The notes under the pieces are model-generated. The model saw only the letters and a list, made by a program, of their open reading frames with translations, searched no databases and had not been told where the DNA came from. The position numbers were made by a program, and so were the translations under genes. A DNA stretch of 64,000 nt from Euclidia mi. Lineage: Eukaryota > Arthropoda > Insecta > Lepidoptera > Erebidae. Where the stretch lies: contig OX123193.2 in assembly GCA_944739405.2 (NCBI GenBank), positions 12,098,331-12,162,330 of the forward strand, written 5' to 3'. This document shows positions 50,301 to 58,699 of the stretch, piece by piece. The number at the start of each line of letters is the position of its first letter. Position 1 is the stretch's first letter.

Positions 50301-53300
50301 CTAGACTTTGGGAACGTACCCATACACGTGACCCGTGTTTACAATTTTTTTATTGTTCACGTGGTATGGGTACGTGCCCTTATACGAATTAAAACTTGTT
50401 TTAGAGATAGCCCGATAAAACATATCAAATAAATAATTATACATCTAATTAAAATAAAATAGTAATGGCTAAGTGAAGCTTACATGCAGGCTTTAATAAA
50501 TAGTGCTTATAATAGTCACAGTTCTATAAAGTAATGTTCGCCGCCGTATAAATGAAGTAAAACTTTCGTGATCATGCACATTAAGTTTAAATGTAATTTT
50601 CGTAACAATGTAACTTTGAAGCGTAAGCTGTTTTTCTCTATTAATGCGTACTACAATAAAATGAACACTAAAATAATGGCAGGCTTGTGTATAAATGTAA
50701 ATGTGTAGGATTTAACACATTGACTGCTGGCCTAAGATTCGTAGACGGCCTTTTGCTATGCGGCCAGTACGCATATCCTGCGTGTAGCCGCACCCGCAGA
50801 GCGTGCCCAGCCTCTCGTGCTTAACGGCACGCAACGCGCGTGCAGGTCGAGCGTGTGTCTGTGCTGACGCGACACGCGACGTACGAGTTGCTATACAAAA
50901 AAAACACACATGGGTGGTCGTCAGCACATGTGTGGTATGGGTATGATTCACGCGTCGCGTGTTTCGGCAGCACGCTTGTATATTTTTTCCCTAAATACGA
51001 CTATTGTGGGCTAGCCGCATCGCAGGATCCGACACTTGGGACACACCATATACGTTTCCAGCAGTCAATGTGTTAAGGAATTTTCTGGACAGGGGCATGC
51101 TTTAACGATATAAACTCGGTAGCACAAAAGTTCTTGGTAATAGATACAATATTTTCCAATTAATGGAATGACCGATGAAATGGAATTATCAATATACATA
51201 TTTTTTAAGTTTATAGGTAGTTTATATAAAATCGCTTAAGGAGCAAAATCATAAACGGAAGCCTTCAAAAATATTCCATAATATAAAGATAAGGTCAGGT
51301 TGTCCTAAGAAGCCAACGATACCAGATGAGAGCAAAATAAGGTTATATTCTATTTCAAAATAAATTTCCTGAAATTCAGATTTCCTCTCCTCTTTCCTTA
51401 TAAGAAAAATTATAATATGAAAAGGATGTATTGGAGCTCCGGGATCTCTTTTATAGACAACAGTTAAAAGAGGCAGGCTGCCTCTAGTTGTCTGACAGCT
51501 AGAGGCAGCCTTCAACTCCGCCCGTACGTTTTTTAATTTAACCATTTTTCTCGATCCCGTGAGAATGTCGGACAATAGCGTAGCGTAACATGTGCCAAAT
51601 TTAAGCTTCATTTCAGCCACAGCCAATAGTTTTGGCTGTGGCTTGCCTGTCAGTCAGTCAGTAACGCAACTATTTTACACTTACTAAGAAGAGGCTATAA
51701 GAGGAATACTGCTACTTTACTGACCTTCTTTTCGAATGTTCTTTGACCTGCGTGGCTATACCGCTCGCATTATCGTTTTTAATCAAACAAGGCTAATTCT
51801 GCAGGGTTTGTCTGGTATTCAGAACGATGTGTGGGAGGCGGCAATCACAATCAAACAACACAGGCTACTACAAGAAATGTACAACAGGTGAGCGGACGCG
51901 TAGACCGACTGCATGTAGATCATTTTATTTACTTATTTTTCTTTAAATGTTGTCTTTTCTCTATACGTTTGTGGTAATGTTGGTACCCTGCATCGCTCTA
52001 TCGCTACCTACCTACTTTAATATTTTGTTTTTATCTTAAATTTCTTACCTATTTTTTGTGTTTGTATATGATCTTTGATTTATAAATGTATAGTTTTGAT
52101 GTTAATTTTCAAACTTTTGTCTGCTGAGGCATTGGTGGAAAGGTTTAACTAGGAAATTTTTTTGAGTTATTTTTAACAATTTTTAATTGAGTAAAGCCGC
52201 CAAATTTTTTTAACTCATACGCTCTAGCAAGCTAAAGATATTATATAAAAAAACAGATTACCCTAAAGGCATAATTTAGGAACTAAGGTCGTGGCGTAGA
52301 TAGTCGGCATAGTAGGCGTATATTTATTGAGATATTGAAAAAAGCCGCCAAATTCTTTTAACTCATACGCTCTAGCAAGCTAAAGATATTATATAAAAAA
52401 AAAACACAGATTACCCCAAAGGCATAATTTAGGAACTAAGGTCGTGGCGTAGATAGTCGGCATAGTAGGCGTATATTTATTGAGATATTGAAAAAAGCCG
52501 CCAAATTCTTTTAACTCATACGCTCTAGCAAGCTAAAGATATTATATAAAAAAAAAAAACAGATTACCCCAAAGGCATAATTTAGGAACTATGGTCGTGG
52601 CGTAGAAAGTACCTATGCTAAAACACAGAACAAGCGTCCTCTATCGTATTTGCGTTTGTTGAACTACTAGCTACCGTGCTTCGGTGGGAACCATTCATGT
52701 AGTGGGCACGTAAAGCTATCTTTCCCGGTTTTTGTATTAAACAAGAATCATTAGGATATGACGGTCGACACACGAAAGAGAATGAGTTGCTGAAGTAGCG
52801 GTGTGTTGTCAGGGGTCAAGTGAGACGCAACTTCAACATGCAGCGGATAACGGGCGTGAACACGGGCATCACGCCGCCCGCCTCGCCTCGACCCCGCGCG
52901 CAACGGAGCGACGACGACAGGTAACAAGTAGCCTGACCAACTCTATCCATGTCTTTTAAGTCAACCATCAAGTTATAAAAGGCATTGCGACTAACTTTAA
53001 TAAATGGCAGTATGCTTTATTTTTTAACCCTTACAATAAAGGTCATTGGGTATATCTGACCCGCTTTGCGAACAGTAGCGGACATTAACCAAAATAGTTT
53101 TAAACAAAGGCGAATAATTAATTTTATATTATATTTCATTGCATATAATTGTTTGATTAAAAATCTTCGGAGAAAATGTAAAGAAAACCAACGGTATCAA
53201 AGGTTTTTATTTAGTCTTATAAAGGCATAAAAATAATATCGAAATGAGCTTATATTTAGAGATATATTATACGCTGTCTCTTTCGTACATTGAACAGGTT

Positions 53301-56300
53301 TTTTTCACATATTAAATAGCTCCGCCCATATCGCTAGCATTGTTTATTATCTGTCTTGGGCCATACACCAGAAAGCAACAGACGTACCCGCTGCCTTTTT
53401 AAATTATCTTATGATTGCTTTGGATCAAATTGAATCAAAAATATTTTAGTGAATTAGCATTTTTTTACCTATATCAATTAATTAGGTGCCCGCGGGAATA
53501 TCGGGATAAAAAGTATCCTATAACCTTTCTCATGAATCATATCACTCACAAAAAGATTTTTTCAAATCGGATCAGTAGTTTCAGAGACAAAGAGTATAGA
53601 TACATACATAGATAACACTTGAATTTTTTTAGATTCCCGTAGCTCACATTAATGTGACTAATGCCATAGTAAATGAGAGCCATAGATGAATACACTCTGC
53701 TATATTTCGTTTGTGTCCGCCATGGGTATGGTTTCCATACTAAGGTGCCCATTTGCCTTTCTGAACAAATTCCTAGACAGTTTTCAAATTCCAGATTTAC
53801 ATTTAAAGTTGTCACTTGTAATTTAAATAATACTACCAAAAAACAATTTGTCCATCCACGCAACCGAGTTGCAAGTTGCCGAAGTTCCAAAGAAGTGCCA
53901 AAAATCTTTATAGATAAGATCATGCAAAAATTGTACTATGTTTACAAGCTTTCTTTATAAGATTTCGTACCTAAAAAGTAAAAAGAAAACGGAAACTTTA
54001 TAGGATAACTTAGATGTCCGTCCGTCTGTCAAGACCGTTTATTTCGGGAACGAGTAGAGATATCGATTTGAAATTAATTAATTTATAGAGTGAATGGAGC
54101 TCTGAAGGCGTTTATGAATAGCCAAAACGTGTCCAAAAAGGCACGTTTGGCTGTCCATAGAGGGGTGTTAGTACCTACTCTTATGTATGGTAGTGATAGT
54201 TGGGTATGGCAGAAGAGTCATGAAAGTAGAATAAATGCTGTAGAAATGAGAACACTTCGAAGTATGTGTGGTGTTTCTTTGACTGACAGAGTAAAGAATT
54301 GTGTGATAAGAGAGTGTTGTGGGGTAAAAAAAGATGTAGTGACAAGCATCGAGAAAGGTATGCTAAGATGGTTTGGACACGTGGAGAGGATGGATGACGA
54401 AAGACTGACAAAGCAGATATATAAGGCAAGTGTGGAAGGGACAGGACGAAGGGGAAGACCTAGGCGGACGTTCTCTGACCAGATTGGAGACATCCTAAAA
54501 ACAGGACAGGTTAGAAGCACCCTGAACAGAACAGCATGCATGAGGAATCTGATGGGAGTGAATGAAGCAAGAGAGATATGTCAAGATCGTTGCAAATGGC
54601 GCTCCGTAGTCTCTGCCTACCCCTCCGGGAAACAGGCGTGAGTCTATGTATGTATGTATGTATTTGGATGATATTGCAGAGAACACAGAGGTGTGTGAGA
54701 CTGGTAAACTTACAATTCGTTATGTCTATTTGTCAGTAGTCCATCACCATCGACATCTGGTCAGACGCCAGCGCGGGACAGCCCTGGTGCCAGCGACGAG
54801 GAGGCCACGAGGCACTACATCCGACAGAACAAGAACAGACTGCTCTACTACATAGAGGAGACCAACGAGGGGAAGGGGTTCATCAAGGTGATTATATTAG
54901 CAATTTAATTGCGCTTTTTGTAAACAGCAGGCTGCAATACCGTTGTTATACAGGTGTGGACAAAAACCTTAAGGCTGGTTTTAGTCTTACGCTGACGGCA
55001 CGCGCACCGTCAGCGCTGATGACCGAGATGTATGAACTTCTAGGAAGCGTTTTTGAATGACGCGTAGCTATCAGTGCACACGGTGGTCAGCGCTGATAGC
55101 TACGTAGACGTACGCGTCGCGCGTCGGCCCCGCGTAGCTGTCAGCGCTGACGATCGATCGAGCGCCTCTACTTTCTTTAGTGTCGAGCGGAGCGGCTGTC
55201 ATAGCGCGTACAGTTATGGCGAATTGCGAAGTGGTTACAGGTCGAGTTATCGATGAGTCGTTCAATCGGTGGTATAGGCACGATTCGTAGGCTGAAATGG
55301 ACCAGTTTATCCTGTATCTTTGCCAGTAATTCGTCAGAAGTTCTATTTGACATTCGAAAGTAGTTAAATAATTTACTTTTGTCAGCCCTCAAAGTCCCAT
55401 AAAACAAGACAAATTCTCCTGCAACGGCTCTCTGCTCAATCAATGGATGAACATGGAGTCTTCGTCGTCACCAATTTTTATTTTTTTGGAATAGATAGTA
55501 CAAAGCAGCAATCATTAATACACTCCGCATTTTGATCGTCGACTGTACAGTAAGGCGGTCAGTACGACATTAAAACGAGCCACGCTGAGCCTCAGCGCTG
55601 ACAAACTACGCGCTGAGCTATGAGCGCTGACGGTCAGCGTGAGACTAAAATCAGCCTTAGTGTTACTTTCGATAACCTTCTTTCACTAGGTTCAAGTCCC
55701 GCCAAATCTAAAAAGCAGCTCTAAAACTTGGATCCGTCACTGCTTTAAAGTTATTATTGATCCAGAATCTATCCACAATGTGATGGGTTGCTAATAAGCT
55801 GCTATGTACATATTCCGACTATAATGCTTTTCTTAAACATCAATTCAACAAAGATACACAATGTCTTGAAAAACAGTGGCCGGTACGTCATCCTAAACGA
55901 CATGACGATTATCAATATGACGATATCATAAATTAAGCTAGCCTGATAGCCACTAGTTTCATATAATTGATATTGATTATAATGTAACTTATTATACGAA
56001 CTTATTCATGAACGTTCTTGCAGTCACGATATTTCACTAAAGTTTAATCTTCTACATTACAGGAATTATGTTACTCATCAGACGGTCGCATCGTGTGCTC
56101 ACCTTTCGGTCGCGGCATGAGGCTCCTAGCGCTAAACAACGACTGCAGCGAGCTATCCAGCTGTGTGCAAGAGTTCAACGGCGCCCGACCCATGGTCGAA
56201 GTGGGCCAAAGTCTGGGCATACACCAGGACCTGGTCGTCTCCTCCAAGTTCAGCCCAAGGTACCACATGCTGGTCACCGGCTGTCTCGAAGGCAAAATAG

Positions 56301-56335
56301 TGTGGTACCAACCGTTCAGTGGTGAATCTTTGTAA
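32316..56335 (+). CDS. DCAF10: DDB1- and CUL4-associated factor 10 (WD40 protein)
   Basis: Ten exons: join(32316..32542, 34215..34328, 41309..41678, 42335..42490, 43944..44003, 47925..48091, 51792..51887, 52813..52920, 54737..54887, 56063..56335), 573 codons. DCAF10 proteins are WD40 substrate receptors of CUL4-DDB1 ubiquitin ligases. WD40 blades read GGVFNLEFSPEGTLLVAACE (65-84), FATCSDDTTIALWDVR (121-136) and VTSGLDGSIYTWD. The WDVR at 133-136 is the WDxR motif that docks on DDB1. The C-terminal part has YYIEETNEGKGFIKELCYSS and the final blade, ending LEGKIVWYQPFSGESL. Every phase fits. The exon 6/7 junction has an alternative (48095 to 51805) that also keeps frame and gives 570 residues. 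The middle exons (6-8) are low-complexity and the least certain. Human DCAF10 is 559 residues. Introns are full of transposons. Confidence 0.9.
33945..34111 (-). pseudogene. RTE-type LINE 3' end in DCAF10 intron 1
   Basis: Read on the minus strand this is the last 50 or so codons and tail of the RTE LINE at 54084-54664, ending in GGCGTGAGTCTATGTATG repeats. The two differ at very few positions over about 160 bp, so this copy is recent. It is strongly 5'-truncated. Confidence 0.8.
34390..34565 (+). repeat. Dispersed repeat, family B copy 1
   Basis: The head reads TTGCGTTACTGACTGACTGAC, then AAACTGTTGGGCGC, then TGTTCCTTGGGG and CTAAGAAGGGATTTCCCG. Reverse-oriented copies lie at 40190-40375 and 51480-51675. 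It is non-coding. Confidence 0.6.
35234..35650 (-). pseudogene. RTE-type LINE C-terminal fragment in DCAF10 intron 2
   Basis: Read on the minus strand it gives YGAETWSLTMGLIRKLRVT, ERGMPGVSLRDRIRNEGIRR and KWQRAGHIARR, the region after the reverse transcriptase in RTE-type LINEs. A frame shift near 35450 leads to GRPPAKWTDGLVRV and VYVQQWSSFG. An (ATG/ATT)n tail follows at 35240-35258. It is a different member from the one at 54084-54664. Confidence 0.75.
36576..36895 (-). mobile_element. tRNA-headed SINE in DCAF10 intron 2
   Basis: On the minus strand the head carries GGTCCGGGTTCGAATCCACG, which contains a polymerase III B box (GGTTCGAATCC). It is followed by GAAGTTATGTGAGTATTAAA, then TTAATTATCGCTTGC, then GTGGTGGACTATGGCC. 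It ends in a (GAT)n-like tail at 36580. It is non-coding. Confidence 0.7.
37897..39556 (-). mobile_element. piggyBac-type transposon, copy A
   Basis: 1,660 bp flanked by TTAA (37893-37896 and 39557-39560), the piggyBac target. The ends are CCCATTAACGCCC and its inverse. The copy at 58700-60585 has the same ends. Three GTACTCG/CGAGTAC palindromes lie at 38030, 39182 and 39525. The transposase is on the minus strand and internally deleted. Confidence 0.9.
38056..39133 (-). pseudogene. piggyBac transposase, copy A, internally deleted
   Basis: The ATG at 39133 opens the same N-terminus as copy B (MANRSVFTSQNDYSRLEEA). It then jumps to the catalytic core, losing the acidic N-terminal domain. Core pieces include VNGGFHDSLSVYESMIKYF, then TSLYFDNFFTNYQLLHDLR, and later GMGGVDQMDQSISLYRVAIKG. 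The C-terminal Cys/His-rich end is CFICHNRVRWRC...CVERPCFGQFHT. Frameshifts occur near 39070, 38910 and 38625. It has catalytic-core segments that copy B lacks. Confidence 0.85.
39636..40158 (+). mobile_element. Non-autonomous dispersed element, family A copy 2
   Basis: About 520 bp from TTTTTAGGGTTCCGTACC to GTCCGACTCGCACTTACCCA. The same ends in reverse bound 12291-12946. It has no coding capacity. It lies 80 bp from the piggyBac copy A. Confidence 0.6.
40190..40375 (-). repeat. Dispersed repeat, family B copy 2
   Basis: On the minus strand it matches 34390-34565 (TATTGGGCGCGAGAAGCTGA, then TGTTCCTTGGGGCC, then GCACTAAGAAGGAATTTACC). Confidence 0.6.
41018..41210 (+). repeat. Dispersed repeat, family C copy 2
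   Basis: CTAGCTGTTCTCCGCGACTT at the head and ATTGGTTCAGCCATTCCAGAG with a CAGACAGACAAAC tail place it with 1212-1425 and 53485-53612. It ends just before DCAF10 exon 3. Confidence 0.5.
43117..43365 (+). repeat. Dispersed repeat, family D copy 2
   Basis: Diverged copy of 1445-1690. It shares TCCAACTA, GGCTTGGTGATCGTACCTGG, GATTCAGGACAG and GTAGATGGC blocks. DCAF10 intron 4. Confidence 0.5.
44460..44717 (+). mobile_element. SINE with RTE-like 3' end, copy 1
   Basis: GGCAATAGGCTCGCC, CTATTACGTGGGA and TCTGCCTACCCCTTCGGGG lead to GAAACAGGCGTGAGTCTATG, the same 3' end as the RTE LINE at 54084-54664. The 5' head is not clearly resolved. DCAF10 intron 5. Confidence 0.6.
45107..47416 (-). mobile_element. 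Tc1/IS630-superfamily DNA transposon, inactive
   Basis: 2,310 bp between TA dinucleotides (45105-45106 and 47417-47418). The left end starts CAGGTCTCCCAAAGTGATAA and the right end, inverted, CAGTACTCCCAAATTAATAA. Both continue with TGCGCAT and ATCTTCGT, and further with CGTATTCCC, giving terminal repeats of roughly 40-55 bp. The transposase is on the minus strand. Confidence 0.85.
45538..46805 (-). pseudogene. Tc1/IS630-like transposase with DDE_3 features, broken
   Basis: The protein begins near 46805 (KPLKSQARQMVFNVCLYFL, then a GISRRTLTNIL helix). It passes through the DESYVHT first-Asp motif, a TGA at 46218 where Trp is expected, and PPYHPDFNPIENIWSQIK with the last acidic residue. Between QAWLRNHD and the PPYHPDFN motif the segment that should hold the second catalytic Asp appears deleted. 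A frame change in a ten-T run (45839-45848) leads to a C-terminal acidic tail (SEESVNEQEHNESSDEF). Three or more lesions make it inactive. The family is assigned by motif reading. Confidence 0.78.
49178..49440 (+). mobile_element. tRNA-headed SINE with RTE-like 3' end, copy 2
   Basis: The head GACTGCCGAGACGATAGTCTCGGGTTCGATCCCC includes a B-box-like GGTTCGATCC. The core GAAGTTATGTGTGTATTAAA and TTAATTATCGCTCGCTT matches the SINE at 36576-36895. The 3' half (GGCAACAGGCTCGCCCCCTA, then TCTGCCTACCCCTTCGGGG and AGGCGTGA) matches copies at 44460 and 58264. DCAF10 intron 6. Confidence 0.75.
50284..50376. repeat. Pair of inverted repeats in DCAF10 intron 6
   Basis: CTAGGGGT/ACCCCTAG form a small palindrome at 50284-50304. 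ACGTACCCATAC at 50314-50325 is the exact inverse of 50363-50374, with CACGTG-like words inside. It could form a hairpin. The class is unknown. Confidence 0.5.
50716..51072. mobile_element. piggyBac-type MITE (TTAA target)
   Basis: 357 bp flanked by TTAA (50712-50715 and 51073-51076). The ends are a perfect 15-bp inverted repeat, CACATTGACTGCTGG. The inside is GC-richer than the surroundings, with CACGCG- and GTCGCGTG-type words, and no gene. The ends differ from those of the piggyBac copies at 37897 and 58700, so it belongs to another family. Confidence 0.8.
51480..51675 (-). repeat. Dispersed repeat, family B copy 3
   Basis: On the minus strand TTGCGTTACTGACTGACTGAC, then AAAACTATTGGCTGTGGCTG and CTCACGGGATCG align with 34390-34565. 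Confidence 0.6.
52193..52606 (+). repeat. Minisatellite, about 150-bp unit, 2.7 copies
   Basis: Units start with AAAGCCGCCAAATT at 52193, 52341 and 52494. They run through CTCATACGCTCTAGCAAGC, GGCATAATTTAGGAACTA and GGTCGTGGCGTAGATAGTCGG. The third copy is incomplete. Copies differ mainly in the length of an internal A run. DCAF10 intron 7. Confidence 0.88.
53485..53612 (+). repeat. Dispersed repeat, family C copy 3
   Basis: GTGCCCGCGGGAATATCGGG and TTTTTCAAATCGGATCAGTA resemble 1212-1425. DCAF10 intron 8. Confidence 0.5.
53964..54083 (+). repeat. Fragment of family A element
   Basis: TTTCGTACCTAAAAAGTAAAAAG and GTCCGTCCGTCTGTC match the GGGTTCCGTACC end of 39636-40158. It is cut off where the RTE LINE begins. 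Confidence 0.45.
54084..54664 (+). mobile_element. RTE-type LINE, 5'-truncated, intact C-terminal frame
   Basis: A continuous frame at 54090-54641 gives the C-terminal domain of an RTE-type LINE (MYGSDSWVWQKSHESRINAVE, then RTLRSMCGVSLTDRVKN, RWFGHVERMDDERLTKQIY and RRGRPRRTFSDQI). It is followed by GGCGTGAGTCTATG and a (TATG)n tail. The reverse transcriptase and endonuclease are missing. Its 3' end is shared with fragments at 31205, 33945 and several SINEs. DCAF10 intron 8. Confidence 0.85.
54972..55656. mobile_element. PIF/Harbinger-type element with subterminal GTCAGCGCTGA repeats
   Basis: About 685 bp bounded by TTA on both sides (54969-54971 and 55657-55659), the usual Harbinger target. 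The ends are GGCTGGTTTTAGTCTTACGC and the inverse of GGCTGATTTTAGTCTCACGC. AGCGCTGA-type palindromes recur near 55012, 55088, 55140, 55592 and 55624. It contains a short piece of transposase on the minus strand. DCAF10 intron 9. Confidence 0.75.
55177..55443 (-). pseudogene. PIF/Harbinger transposase N-terminal fragment
   Basis: About 55 codons read like the start of a Harbinger nuclease: LFYGTLRADKSKLFNYFRMS, then SDELLAKIQDKL and IPPIERL. The frame then runs into unrelated sequence. The catalytic domain is absent, so the element cannot move on its own. Confidence 0.6.
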
Positions 56336-58263
56336 ATACGGACTCAATGAAACGTTACCATATAATGTGTACTTTTCTTTACCCTCGCTCGTCGGACGTG
56401 GCGGAAAGACACGGTACGAGGATGTACAGGCGATATAAGTGGCTGATGATGCACTAAGAGACATAATAGATTTTTCATTGTGTCTAGTACTGCGGCATTC
56501 AAGATGTTAAGCTTAGGAAAGCAAACGATTGTAACAGCTACAAAGATCGAGGACACGGTTCTTTTCTACATCAGATAGATTAGCTAAATCGACAGAACAT
56601 CTTTCTGAATCCGCCAGATGTCATGCTTAACGTTCCCTGTCGCTCCGCCACTGTCCTGACAGCATCGCATGGCTTTCGTTGACTAAACACTATTCAGCGT
56701 AGCATCGGTAGCGCAAATTCCTTTCTCGACGGCAGACCCGCCATTTTAAGTGCCTAAGATTGACGGACAATCAAATACAACATAGACATAATTCAGCTGA
56801 GGAACAAATGTGAAGTGCTATAAGTATGTAAAATTATATCTGATTGCTTGTTTGACTGTGGATGCTATAACTGCATGTATTTATTATAAAACACAGACTG
56901 CTAACCGGGCGGGACTTTGACATATCCTTGGTATTTGAGGTACTGGAGCCTTAGTACAACTTTAACCCTAGATTCGAACGGCATCCGGCGCACCGATTCA
57001 TCAGCTTCAAGATAGTATCGACCAAGAACTCGGTATGGTCTAAAGTAGTACTAGGCTCGATGACATACAGAAGTCGGTACATCACGGAGTGCTTTGACTT
57101 TCTTATAGACGAGCTGAACTATATGAACTCCATCATTCAAGTAATTAAATGGAAAGATGGTTTCAAAGTCAAGTCATCTTCTATGGTCCCACCCCATCTG
57201 GTATGTTCCCAGCTTTTGCGGGTTCGCGAATCCGCAGTCCATAATAGCGTGCTTTATGTAACCGTAGGTTGGCAGGCATGACCATATTGAACTGGTATGA
57301 AGCCAAAAACGTTTCGTGGCATTCACAAGTGGCTATTACATATTTGACGATATTTTTAACATACTTCCTACCGTATTTTATAAGGAAATTCTTACTAAAC
57401 TGCGAACATTTACGTGACATAAATTATTGTATAAGGTAGTTCACACTATATTAGTTTTATAATTTTAAATCTTAGTAGGCAGAATAATTTGAATTCGACA
57501 GGTAAAGATATTATTGGTTAATTTTAGTGAATTTTCTATAATTATGTTCAGTAATTGTCGCTTAGTAAATATAACCTTAGTACGATCTCATGTCGTGTGT
57601 TCCACAGCCTGTTTTAACCAACAATGCATTTTACATATTTATAAGAAAACCTCTTCCATACATAGTTTTAGCGGATAGTTGTGAAAATGATTGTCTACAA
57701 ATATTAAGGAATTAAACAATAAGGCTGAATTACTGTATGTTTATATTATTTCATATTATCTATTACACACTGTGTCGTGTAACAAAGCGACGCCATTTGC
57801 TGTATCGCTATATTGTTGACAGTTAAAAAAAGTTTTTGGCGGCAAAGTGTGTAAACACCTTCGTGGTGAGACAAATGTTTGAAAATATTTGTGAAATCAA
57901 TCTAAATGTCTATATCAATCAAAACACCAATATCTATATTAAGTAACAACATGTAATGAGCAATACAAACGTGTCGTATTAGCAGTTAGCGTGATTTTGT
58001 AAGACTTGAGTTGACGTAGGACGCGTAAGGCCTGTAGGCGGGCTATACAGGTACTTAATAAATGTAATTTATCATTGAACAGTTCTTTTATTGCCAAAAC
58101 TATTAACTTTTCCTAGCCACGCATGTTATTTTCTAGATATCTACAACAGCGTCACCTACTCAAAAACAGTGCTATGGGCATAAGCAAGATGGTTTCTACA
58201 ATTAGCGTCTACTGTTGCAAAGCAGCGGCAAAGAGTCTTAAAACGATAATTTTATTTGATTTT
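56336..58263. other. DCAF10 3' flank, no further gene seen
   Basis: The DCAF10 3' UTR must begin here. An AATAAA at 58057-58062 is one candidate end signal, though an earlier non-canonical site is possible. A family G repeat lies at 56436-56520. Short frames at 57060 and 57181 show no recognisable domain. Confidence 0.4.
56436..56520 (+). repeat. Short dispersed repeat, family G copy 2
   Basis: CTGATGATGCACTAA, AGACATAATAGATTTTT and GTGTCTAGTACTGCGGC resemble 11880-11980. It probably lies in the DCAF10 3' UTR. Confidence 0.35.
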
Positions 58264-58440
58264 TTTATAGGCTCACGCCTGTATCCCTGAAAGGATAGGC
58301 AGAGGTGTAATATTACACCCACATTTCGCCATGAATTTTTAGGGCCCACGTAATAGGGGGCGAGCCTATTGCCGTTACTGGGCAGAGCACTAGACTCCGG
58401 ACTGTTGCTGAGAATTCTGAAAAACCCAGTAATACTTTGT
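58264..58440 (-). mobile_element. SINE with RTE-like 3' end, copy 3
   Basis: On the minus strand GGCAATAGGCTCGCCCCCTA, TTACGTGGGCCCTA and CCTCTGCCTATCC end in CAGGCGTGAGCC. It is the same 3' half as the SINEs at 44460 and 49178. Confidence 0.65.
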
Positions 58441-58499
58441 AGCGGCCGCTGACGCTACAAATTATATACAAGGCGCATGTGTAAGCTCAGAACAGCAAG

Positions 58500-58699
58500 T
58501 GCGAAGCTACGGCCGCTGCTGTCCTCAAGATTGCCGCTGAGAGCCAAGCTAGCGCTCTACAAAACATATATCAGGTCAGGTACAGCTTGACAGCGAGGAC
58601 CACACGGCAGCGACTGCAGCGGGTGGAGAACGTGTGCCTCCGCTGGGCGGTCGACGCGCCCAGGTACCTAAGAAACACGACCATCCATCGCGACCTTAA
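58500..58699 (+). pseudogene. Jockey-type LINE C-terminal region, left of piggyBac insertion
   Basis: Translation gives PLLSSRLPLRAKLALYKTYIRS, then after a frame break TTRQRLQRVENVCLRWAVD and RYLRNTTIHRDL. The next codons are cut by the piggyBac copy B at its TTAA. The protein resumes at 60590. Confidence 0.7.

Noticed and set aside
52193..52606. CRISPR-like array
   Set aside because: Units of about 150 bp are contiguous, without short repeats and unique spacers, in an insect intron; it is a minisatellite.
56068..56325. Alternative frames over the last DCAF10 exon
   Set aside because: Only the frame entered from the acceptor at 56063 gives the conserved ELCYSSDGRIV and final WD40 blade.
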